Positions 55,112 to 64,000 of a stretch of 64,000 nucleotides of DNA are shown piece by piece. The position numbers and the translations under genes were made by a program. The stretch's first letter is position 1, and each line of letters starts with the position of its first letter. Origin of the DNA: Asterias amurensis (lineage: Eukaryota; Echinodermata; Asteroidea; Forcipulatida; Asteriidae); NCBI RefSeq assembly GCF_032118995.1, contig NC_092657.1, positions 3,035,891-3,099,890 of the forward strand. Direction: 5' to 3'. The notes beneath the pieces were generated by a model that did no database searches, was not told the origin of the DNA, and saw nothing but the letters and a program-made list of their open reading frames with translations.

Positions 55112-56140
55112 CGTGTTCCGTAACTGGTTTTTAGTAGCAACATAGAGCTAGGTAGAACAAGTTACTTGTCATGTCACTAGTCCTCATACAAAATTCGATT
55201 TTGTTGCACTTTGGGAAAATCAGAAGAAACAATTTATATTTTAGAGCTTACACCATGTTTTTTTAGGTGAACAAAATGTACCAACTTTTATCCAAGAGCC
55301 AGATATCGTGCATGAAACTCCGAGGTGTTGCAAGTTTTTTGTTTTATACCCATGCGGTAAATCAGGGCATCTTAACCCTGCTTGGAGAAACTTTAATGAT
55401 ACCCTTTTTCTTTGATTTATGAGTTAACGTTGTCAACTCAAAAGCTAATTCCCCCAACCCAAGGTCAAACTATAAAGCTAAACTTAAGTAACGCTGTTTG
55501 AGCTTTTGGAATGTTTTTTTTTCTTCGCATTTTTATCTTTTCCACTCCAACGTTTTTTATGCCCTGTCGTAAATTTCCCTCTTGCGTAAACACAAAAATA
55601 GATCTAGCACCTGCATTTCAGCTGCGTTTCAAGCCCCTTATTGGGCCGTGGTCACGGTTAAGGGGTATCCCTCTTTACAGCCACAAAAAGCTTAGTGCAC
55701 AAACCGTAAAATTAACTCTACTATTCTCTATAATTTTTTGTATTTGTCGGGTATGAGAAGAAGAAAAACACCCCACATAATACCGCACCACTTTCGGAAG
55801 TGCTTTAAGGGCTTTTTGGGTATACATAAAAGATTAACCGAACCGGCAACTGGTAAATTTGTTCCGGGTTTATTATTCAGTAACACGTATAGGTGTTTTT
55901 ATTTTGTTACGTTGATGGTGATTATTTTTTTCTAGAATTTTTTATGGGGATTATGCTGCTCGACTACAATGTCATAAAATTGATTTTTTTTTTTATTACT
56001 CCTTGCCTGAAGTGTCTTTTAGAGAAAGGTGGGGTTATTTGTGTAACTGTTGTGACACTATACGCCAACAAGTCAATTTAAAGGTGTTTTGGTACTGTGG
56101 TTAAAAACACAATTTTAGTTTGAAGGCTAATGGTCCAGAC
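55112..56140. other. no recognised gene; atypical stretch
   Basis: From about 55430 to 56080 the sequence is neither a known local repeat nor typical of the surroundings (poly-T rich, with short GC patches such as GGGCCGTGGTCACGG). Open frames up to about 80 codons lack motifs. Confidence 0.35.
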
Positions 56141-56280
56141 CTGGGCCCAATTTCATAAAGCACAAAAATTTGCTTAGCATGAAATTTGTTCCTTGATAAA
56201 AACAGGATTACCAACAAAATTTCCATTTGTTGCATATTTTTTTTTTTACTGGTATTCAGCTGTTGTTTGCTTATCCTGGA
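56141..56280. repeat. left half of an ATTTCATAGAGCTGC family element
   Basis: GGGCCCAATTTCATAAAGCA and TTGCTTAGCATGAAATTTG match 57694-57760. The right half is missing. Confidence 0.7.
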
Positions 56281-56293
56281 CCCCGAAGTATCA

Positions 56294-56775
56294 ATGTGTT
56301 TTACACGCGTGCTGAATATTGTGCGTATTGTTTGGGACTATTTTTCTCCCAACTTACACGTTGGTAGTTTGCCTACAGGGCTGTATGCTTTTTTTTTGAA
56401 AGGGCAAGGGCACCAAGGCAGTTTCTTCTTGGTGAAGGGCACCCTATGATGAAATTGCAAATTTCTACTGGAGCATTTCAAGGGCACCAAGGCAATGGCA
56501 AGGGTGCCTCCGTGAAGTATCAGGCCTGGATGTCTCAATGAAGTATCAGACCATAAAGGCATTTTCTATTTGATGGTAAAGGGGCACCCTATGATGAAAT
56601 TGCAAATTTCTACTGGAGCATTTCAAGGGCACCAAGGTAATGACAAGGGGACACGGAGGCAATCGCATTCGTTGCCCCCGTGAAGTATACATGTGTTTTA
56701 TACACGCGTGCTGAATATTGTGCATATTGTTTGGGACTATTTTTCTCCCAACTCACACATGTGTAGTTTGCCTAT
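56294..56775. repeat. CAGGCCTG-type repeats between 80-bp direct repeats
   Basis: GCTGAATATTGTGCGTATTG and TTGGGACTATTTTTCTCCCA at about 56310-56355 recur at about 56708-56755. Between them are two CAGGCCTG-type copies (56376-56528 and 56529-56688). Confidence 0.75.
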
Positions 56776-57119
56776 ATAGCATAATAGGCAAATGCCATTG
56801 TTAATCACACCAAACATTATTAATGTGCCAGCGACTAATTTGTCAGCTCACCAATCTTCTCAGTATATTATTAGACCCTGTCTCGTATAGGTTACAAACT
56901 TATGTTCCAATTATGTTCCGACACCCCTAATGTATTTTCCAAAATCCTAACCCCTAATAACCCTTACCCCAACCCTCACCCTCAACCCTTACCCAAACGT
57001 GCACATCGTGAGGGGTTGTCAGGTCAGAACATAGGGGGTGTCAGAACTTTAGAAAAGGAGTGTATAAAAAAACACTGTAGCAGTCACAATCACTTCGTTT
57101 TCAAAAATTGTCCTACATA

Positions 57120-57375
57120 GGCAATGTGATATGTGACATCACATGTTTACAAAATAGCCACCAAGCCTGAACGATTTGTGCACAGCTCAATGGGTGAAAT
57201 CATAAAATCTTATAAATTTATGGAGATGGCACTTTTTATTGTTTGCAACTTTTAATATGACGAACAAAACTTGTTCAGCTGTTTGTCTTGCCTGGTAGAA
57301 AGGCACAATAATGTACATGGTCACACTAAAAATTGTAAACAAAGATCGCATGGTATATATTTCTCGATGTTCCAA
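57120..57375. repeat. GTGACATCACATGTTTAC family repeat
   Basis: TGTGACATCACATGTTTACA, CCACCAAGCCTGAACGATTT and AAAATCTTATAAATTTATGG follow the order of the copy at 12751. Confidence 0.65.
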
Positions 57376-57693
57376 ACTATGCTCATGAGTTATGTGCCCC
57401 CTACAAAAAGTACGATATGTACGATTGAAGCAAAGAGCTGTTGATGACTAAACCGGGGCAGCATTATACACCCTGACAGTTGTTGTAATAAACAACAAGT
57501 GGCAGTAAGGCCAAGTAAACAAAAATAACAGTTTATCGTCCGGGTTTTTCAAAAAAAGAGAAACATGAGGGCCTTTTTATTTTTTATTTCTTTAAAACGT
57601 GGCCGCCAAGCATTTTAATTAAAGCTGGCCACAACCAATTCTTCAGTTCAAAGTCACCACTTACTTTATGTAGTTATACATTCTTAAAAGATC

Positions 57694-57899
57694 AGGGCCC
57701 AATTTCATAGAGCTGCTAAGCACCAAAATTTGCTTAGCATGAAATTTCTTCCTTGATGAAAACATGATGAATACCAACCAAACTCCATTTTATTGCATAT
57801 TGCTTGTACCTAGTATTCAGCTGCTGTTTGTCCTGAAAATCACGTTTTCATGCTCAGAGCAAATTCTTGTGCTAAGCAGCTCTATGAAATTGGGCCCAG
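57694..57899. repeat. inverted-repeat element, ATTTCATAGAGCTGC family, well preserved
   Basis: GGGCCCAATTTCATAGAGCT at the left and AGCTCTATGAAATTGGGCCC at the right are perfect inverses, 206 bp apart. Confidence 0.88.
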
Positions 57900-58194
57900 A
57901 AAGTATAATGAGAAAAACACGGACAAGTTGTATTTTTAAAAAAGAAAAAAGGATGTGGGAGGGACGCTAAACATGTTTGATTTTTTATTTGGCCTAAAGG
58001 AAAACATTCAATTTGAGAGTGTTCGACCAACTGTGTATATTATTGCGAGTGGGTGTTTATAGCTGAACCTTCGATGACCCCAATGCTTCAACATAAACAA
58101 CACCACGGGTAAAGGTTTCTCAAAATTTGAAAGAACAACTTCATGCATATATTGTAGTCAAACTGTACTGTATGCATTTTTTTGTATGTTTTAA

Positions 58195-58554
58195 AGACAC
58201 TGCACACTATTGGTAATTGTTAAAGACCAGTGTATCTCAAGATAATATGCATAAAATAACAAACCTGTGAAAGTTTGAGCTCAATTGGTCGTCGAAGTTG
58301 CGAGATAATAATGAAAGAAAAAACACCCTGGTCACACGGAGTTGTGTGCTTTCAGATGCTTGATTTCGAGACCTAAAATTTTATACTTGAGGTCTCAAAA
58401 TCAAATTCGTGGAAAATTACCTCTTTCTCGAAAACTACTCCACTTTAGAGGGAGCCGTTTCTCACAATGTTTTATACTGCCAACCTACTCGTTACCAAGC
58501 AAGGGTTTTAAGCTAATAATTATTTTGAGTAATTACCAATAGTGTCCACCGCCT
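58195..58554. mobile_element. TTAA-flanked MITE, AGGCAGTGGACAC family
   Basis: TTAA at 58191-58194 and 58555-58558. The central inverted GAGACCTAAAATTTTATACTT..GAGGTCTC part is kept. Confidence 0.88.
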
Positions 58555-58599
58555 TTAAAACGTTTTGAAGTCAAGTGTCAACCATTCCGTACGAGAAAA

Positions 58600-59430
58600 C
58601 AAAAGTGCTATGGTTTTTGTGCAAGACCAGAAATACAAGACTGACTTGTAAGTACACAATCTCTTTCCTTTAATTCAAGAGAATTTAAAGACTCGAGTAG
58701 ATTTAGAAAGGAAAAGGAGCTTGGTTCCCCCTTTTTCTGGACACAGAACGACCATTGCTCCATAGAACACGTGGAACAACAAAGGTGTTAATGAAGATGT
58801 TTAGAGACTCCGTGTAGCACCAGAAATACAATAAAGACTTGGACACAATCTCTATGCTTTATTTCAAGAGAATTTTAAGACTCAAGGAGACTTGAGAGGA
58901 AAATGGTTTCTTTTTGTTTCCCCTTTTTCCAGATCCAAAACAATCATTGCTCCGAGAACACATGGGTCAACCAAGGTGTTTATTACGACTCTGTGCAGCA
59001 CAAGAAATACAAAACAGACTTGGGCACAATATCTTTGCTTTATTGAATGAAGAGAATTTAAAGACTCAAGGAGATTTTGAGAGGAAAAAGGCTTCTTTTT
59101 GTTCCCCTTTTTCCCAGATCCAAAACAATCATTGCTCCAAGAACACATGGTTCAACCAAGGTGTTTATTACGACTCAGTGCAACACAAGAAATACAAAAC
59201 AGACTTGGGCACAATATCTTTGCTTTATTGCAAAAGGCTCAAAGACATTTTGAGAGGAATAAATGGATTGGTCCCCCTTTTCCCCAGATCCAAAACAACC
59301 ATTGCTCCATAGAAGACATGGAACAACCAATGTGTTTATTACGACTTCTCACAGCACCAGATATACAACAGATGTGGGGCACAATATCTTTGCTTTGTAT
59401 TAAGACAATCTAAAGGCTCAAGAAGGAGAT
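58600..59430. repeat. 170-190 bp tandem repeat, four to five units
   Basis: CATTGCTCC occurs at about 58752, 58945, 59131 and 59300. Each is followed by ACATGG.TCAACCAAGGTGT, GAAATACAAAACAGACTTGG and a CAATATCTTTGCTTTATT block. The last unit is the most diverged. Confidence 0.88.
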
Positions 59431-59964
59431 GTTGAGAGAATCCTTTAAATCCTATGAAATCACACGCGTGAAGTACACCGTGAATGTGTTGTATATTGCG
59501 CAGTGATCCTCTTTTCCTCCCCTCCCCCTGGTGGGGTGAGCCTGTGTATCCTGCTTATCCCGGGGGGGGGGGGGGGCTTACTGGGTACGGGTGCCACGGT
59601 GCCAACTACATCCCCTTAGGATTATGGTACCATGGGTGTCTAATTGGCGTAAGCAGCTAGTGCCCCACCCTCCTTAATGAAACAAGAATGGCTCCAATGT
59701 GTGTGTGTGCTCATTAGAGGGGGTCTTCTTAAAGAGGTTGCTGGTGTGACGTGTGAACCACAAATCGTCTTATCTCATTGGATGGATGATGGACGGGTAT
59801 TATTGTGTGATGGCAGAGGTAGTTAAGCAAGTCTGGTTGCGCAATTAACGAGTCGAGGAATGGTGCCTGGCTGTACAGTGAGCGATTCAGCATTTTTGCA
59901 AAGCAATTTTACAATTTTACATGCACACAAAGTGCTGATTATTGAGTATTGGGATACTTCTTAA
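59431..59964. other. no recognised gene; poly-G tract
   Basis: Contains a G run at 59562-59576 and no splice-bounded frame. Confidence 0.4.
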
Positions 59965-60279
59965 AGGCAGTGGACACAATTGGTAACCCTTTTTGAGCTC
60001 AATCGGTCATCGAAGTTGCGAGATAATAATGAAAGAAAAAACACCCTTGTCACACGAAGTTGTGTGCGTTTATATGGTTGATTTCGAGACCTCAAGTTCT
60101 AAACTTGAGGTCTCGAAATCAAATTCGTGGAAAATTACTTCTTTCTCGAAAACTACATCACTTCAGAGGGAGCCGTTTCTCACAATGTTTTATACCATCA
60201 ACCTCTCCCCTTTACTTGTTACCAAGGGAGGTTTTATGCTGATAATTGTTTTGAGTAATTACCAATAGTGTCCACTGCC
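59965..60279. mobile_element. TTAA-flanked MITE, AGGCAGTGGACAC family, internally deleted
   Basis: TTAA at 59961-59964 and 60280-60283. The left arm is short: TGGTAACCC joins directly to TTTTTGAGCTCAATCGGTCA. The central palindrome GAGACCTCAAGTTC/AAACTTGAGGTCTC is intact. Confidence 0.85.
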
Positions 60280-60283
60280 TTTA

Positions 60284-60417
60284 ACAGGCCCCGATACTTC
60301 ACGGAGGCAACGAACGCGATTGCCTCCTTGCCTCCCTTGGTGCCCTTAAAATGCTGCAGTAGAAATTTGAAATGCCTTGGTGCCCTTGCCCTTTCAAGAA
60401 CGAGGCATGCAGGCATG
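60284..60417. mobile_element. CAGGCCTG-ended repeat, inverse orientation
   Basis: CAGGCCCCGATACTTCACGG at the left and GAGGCATGCAGGCATG at the right. It directly abuts the TTAA of the preceding MITE. Confidence 0.7.
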
Positions 60418-60790
60418 TTTCTACCTACCTCCACTGTCAGCATATAGTGTCAGGCTATACTTCCTTGGGATAGGCCTACTCAATTCTCTAATGTATTTAA
60501 GTAAATACCCTGCCCCCCTAAACCCGACCCCGCCCACCCTCATCTTACCCTTTCACCTACATCTTCTTCAAGTAGGTCTGCGGAATGTAATTCATGGTAA
60601 TCCCGACCCCCCCCCCCCTAAATTGCTCTGCCCATCTGGTTTACATTAGAATCCATTCGGGAAAGTGGGATCTATGATATTACATGTACATCGTACATCA
60701 TGATGTACATGTGTATTTTAACCCCTTCTGGTTGTTTGGGTCATTGGGTGGGGTGACTGTTTTCCTTCCTGGATTGTAGCTGTGTGTTAA
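60418..60790. other. no gene; short palindrome
   Basis: A palindromic TACATGTACATCGTACATCA / TGATGTACATGTGTA stretch lies at 60682-60715, and a poly-C run at 60608-60618. Confidence 0.45.
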
Positions 60791-61107
60791 AGGCAGTGGA
60801 CACTATTGGTAATTACTCAAAATAATTATTGGCATAAAACCTTTCTTGGTGACGAGTAATGGGGAGAGGTTGATGATATAAAACATTGTGAGAAACGGCT
60901 CCCTCTGAAGTGCCATAGTTTTCGAGAAAGAAGTAATTTTCCACGTATTTCATTTCAAAGGTTTTTTTTCTTTCATTATTATCTCGCAACTTCGATGACC
61001 GATTGAGCTCAAATTTTCACAGGTTTGTTATTTTATGCATATGTTGAGATACACCAACTGTGGAGGCTAGTCTTTGACATTTTTTTTACCAATAGTGTCC
61101 ACTGCCT
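60791..61107. mobile_element. TTAA-flanked MITE, AGGCAGTGGACAC family
   Basis: TTAA at 60787-60790 and 61108-61111, with perfect inverse 20-bp ends. The central palindrome has been lost (TTTCATTTCAAAGG instead). Confidence 0.88.
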
Positions 61108-61111
61108 TTAA

Positions 61112-61990
61112 ACCCCAGTCATTATTTTGGGGGCCCTTTCACGCGAGCACCTTTGAACAAAGGTGCTCGACAATGGGTGTTGGATGTCTGTCACCTTGCT
61201 CAATATTATGTAACAAGCTTTTGCATGTTTTCCTAATTTTACCGACGCCCCTTGTTTTTCAGAGGGTGGAGGTTGAAGGTCATGATTGTTAATTCACAGA
61301 AAATGTACTCGGGGTGATCTGTGCTTGTGATTTATCGCTTTAGCTAAATCTTGAAGAAAAACAAGGGTCCTTGGTTATTTTTTAACAATGATAACTTTCA
61401 CACTACAAGAATCTGCTTTTTCTTAATATATTGATGTTATTTTTAGTCAGTTTTTTTTATGTGTGAAGGGCCTCATTGGCTATTATTATTAACGTAACCA
61501 AGACCGCGCTAATAATTTCACCAGAAACGGGGCACATGATTAAAAAGAATCTTCTCACTAAATCTTACCCATAGATAAAGATCTTAAAACTGCACCATAT
61601 AAAAAGTAAACAAGTAATGATTTATGTCCATTTGACCAGCGTCCACTTATTCACAAATTATCCAGTTGCAGGAACTCGTCAAGCTTCATAATTAATGAGG
61701 ATCAGATGAAACTTCGAGATAGCAACAAAGTTTCGTAATTTCATCAGTAAAGAGGAAACCTGTTTTTAGTTAATAATTACGCAACATCAGATAAGATCCC
61801 CCATGTATCATCCAACCAGCGTTATCTCGAAAGAGGAAATCTTCACTTCGAAGTAATCGTGTAAGAACTCATAACTATATCTGGAACGCCGAATGAGCAA
61901 AACGTTCTGATCATCGGTCAGTCTTTTACATCGATCGATCGGCCCTTTTCAAAAGCCCAAATTGAACGTGTACCGACGTAAACGGACCAT
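61112..61990. other. no recognised gene
   Basis: A TTCACGCGAGCACCTTTG..CAAAGGTGCTCG hairpin lies at about 61138-61169, followed by AT-rich sequence without splice-bounded frames. Confidence 0.4.
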
Positions 61991-61994
61991 TTAA

Positions 61995-62348
61995 AGACAA
62001 TGGACACTATTGGTAATTACTCAAAATAATTGTTACCCAAAAAACCGTACTTGTTAACGAGCAACGGAGAGCTGTTGATAGTATAAAACATCATGGGAAA
62101 CGGCTCCCTCTGAAGTAACATAGTTTTTTGAGAGAGAGGTAATTTCTCACACAAGTATTAAAATACTTCAGGTCTGAAGCCTTTTTGGCATCTGGATCAC
62201 ACCAATTAATTGTGCAACAAGGGAGGGGAGTTTTTCTTCCATTATTCTCTTGCAAATTTGATTACCAATTGAGTCAAAATGTTCATGGATTTGTTGTGTT
62301 ATGCATATGTTGGGATGTCTTTGACAATTACCAACAGTGTAATGTGCC
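61995..62348. mobile_element. TTAA-flanked MITE, AGGCAGTGGACAC family, diverged
   Basis: TTAA at 61991-61994 and 62349-62352. The left end is AGACAATGGACACTATTGGT. The right end is worn to ACCAACAGTGTAATGTGCC. Confidence 0.8.
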
Positions 62349-62352
62349 TTAA

Positions 62353-62851
62353 ATGACTTGACCGCAAGACTAATCATGACTCTGCACGCCAAATCCACAT
62401 CAGTGATCAGTTGTTGAGATTCACAGCTCATCAGTCAGTGACGTATATAGATGGAGGGGAAAACAGCTTACAGATCGTGAATCATACCATTAGGTCCCAG
62501 ACTCAGAGGCAGACACTTCATGAGATAAGACAACTCATTAACAAACCTCCTGTATCCGCAAGACAGTATTAACTCTTGTGTATTTTATAAAGGGCGTGCG
62601 GTCCGACCACCCCGCCCTGCCCTGAAGCACTTTTCCCCCAGCACAGCACATGCCGTTTGGGGACGACTGCTGTGAAGCACGCAGTTGCACCGGGGGTTTT
62701 CAGTGACTGGCCAGCAGGACCAGTCTAGCTTGTCTTTTCACTAGACCATCTACTTTTCACTTTTACGTATTTCAAATTAAATGGGGATGTTTTTCAACAC
62801 CGAACTAGCCAGTCGGGCCACTTGGAGTGAGTTTTGACTAGGCGTCAGGTG
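62353..62851. other. no recognised gene
   Basis: Unique-looking sequence with CCCGCCCTGCCCTGAAGCAC near 62610. No coding signal. Confidence 0.4.
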
Positions 62852-62855
62852 TTAA

Positions 62856-63067
62856 AGGAACACGTTGCCTTGGATCGGTCGAGTTGGTCTTTGAAAAAGC
62901 GTTTGTAACCGTTTGTTATCAAATGCATTGGTTAGAAAGATGTTGTAAAAGAAGAATACAATTATCCACACTCAAATGTTCACAGGTTTGTTATTTTATG
63001 CATATATTAAGATATACCAAGTGAGAAGACTGGCCTTTGATAATTACCAATATAGTGTCCAGTTCCT
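62856..63067. mobile_element. chimeric TTAA-flanked MITE
   Basis: TTAA at 62852-62855 and 63068-63071. The left 110 bp are of the AGGAACACGTTGCC family (to CAATTATCCACAC). The right 100 bp are of the AGGCAGTGGACAC family (CACAGGTTTGTTATTTTATG to AGTGTCCAGTTCCT). Confidence 0.8.
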
Positions 63068-63071
63068 TTAA

Positions 63072-64000
63072 ATGGGCTTTTTCTAACAATGTTTTATTAT
63101 ACCAACAACTCTCCAGCGCTATTAACCAGGTTTTAGTTTATTAAAAGTACACCCTGCCTTTAACACGTTTCTCTGGCGTGAGTGCTTGACGCGAGGCTAA
63201 ATTTGACAATAGAATGTTCTGGTACCCGATTTATTGTAAGCGTCAAAACATTATGTATGTGTTTCCGGTACTACTATAACATATAACCGCAATAATTACA
63301 TGTCTACTTTAATTAAGATTGAAAATGTCATTCTATTGAATAGTTACATTAATAAATCGTACTACACTCTAAAAACTTCAAACTATAGTCCAACCACACA
63401 AAAGTGCAAAATTCTCAATTCAAAATCCATACGGACTTTTCGACAACAAAATTATATCTGAGAAATAAAGGCGGTAAAACCTCCAGGTTATCTGGGATAG
63501 AATCCGAAATTCAAAAGCGAATTATTCGGAAGAATGGGTCCGACTATACGGCACGACCAATGGGGAATGTTTGATCAGCTTAGAGCGGGCTCCACACTCC
63601 TAAACAACCCCCGGGGAATCGCGCCTTTCAACCCCACGACAAATACACTTCCGACTCGGTGCACAATAGGTGGAACACAAAACCCCCCGTTGGAAATCCG
63701 CTTCGAGAACACAGACATCAAAGATTTGTGTTTCCTTCCCCCCTTCTATATACCACAGTGCAAAAGGGAGTTTAGATCGGATAATATAAAAAGGAAAAAG
63801 AATACAGGACTAACGAAATCGCGGTTGGAAAGAAACACTACGGGTGGCGATTTTTTTTGTGTTGTTGTCCGGGAACAGTACCCGTACCAGAAGTTCTTTC
63901 AGAAAACACGGTGATATGGTACCCTTGTTACGGGGTAGGCTCAAGGGTAATTACAATTGATCACAGGTGCACACTAGTGGTACATGGAATTTACCGAGTG
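63072..64000. other. no supported gene; atypical right edge
   Basis: A 126-codon frame at 63534-63914 sits in sequence of higher GC than its surroundings. It has no motif I recognise and no clear splice sites. Codon use is not convincing. Confidence 0.35.

Noticed and set aside
63534-63914. 126-codon open frame near the right edge
   Set aside because: No motif and unconvincing codon use. It could be part of an unknown repeat.
1-64000. LTR retroelements, retroviruses, Polintons or LINE coding regions
   Set aside because: No long terminal repeats and no polymerase, integrase, capsid or envelope motifs were recognised on either strand.

Overview
The window reads as animal nuclear DNA, most likely from an echinoderm and probably a sea star. 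The genes are sparse and intron-bearing with GT..AG junctions. The space between them is filled with short inverted-repeat elements, tRNA-derived SINEs and poly-G tracts. The echinoderm/sea star call is an inference from protein similarity and from recalled repeat sequences. I could not search a database.

Left part (1-17.4 kb). A 3' terminal exon of an unidentified gene (463-692) is followed by a ten-exon HSD17B12-type 3-oxoacyl-CoA reductase gene on the plus strand (2388-7134, 326 aa, ending in a KKXX ER signal). Facing it on the minus strand is a seven-exon HSDL1 gene (13354-17359, 341 aa). The two are distant paralogues of the same short-chain dehydrogenase family, arranged tail to tail. 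In HSDL1 the catalytic Tyr and Lys are present but the usual catalytic Ser is Ala.

Middle part (17.7-34.6 kb). A tandem segmental duplication carries two single-exon genes for secreted PAN plus fibrinogen-domain proteins (FREP-like lectins; 322 and 327 aa). The first 210 codons of the two genes are nearly identical (4 silent and 1 replacement change). The last 112 codons carry 18 amino acid replacements, a 5-residue indel and only 3 silent changes, clustered around the ligand and calcium region. Behind each gene is a short tandem array of copies of its own 3' end (2 extra in copy A, 4 in copy B). Copy B has been invaded by four mobile elements whose sites are still empty in copy A. Three of those sites are clean TTAA sites.

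Right part (34.6-64 kb). This is mostly mobile and tandem repeats: a TTAA-flanked MITE family with ends AGGCAGTGGACACT, another with ends AGGAACACGTTGCC, a chimera of the two, CAGGCCTG-ended repeats, foldbacks, SINEs and several minisatellites. Likely host sequence is limited to a TATA promoter with a candidate first coding exon (40773-41358) of a gene that would run off the right side, and one isolated exon-like block (38551-38643). No LTR retroelement, retrovirus or Polinton was recognised.

The two dehydrogenase-family genes belong to ER/lipid metabolism and the two FREP-like genes to secreted recognition. Nothing in the sequence links the two groups functionally.
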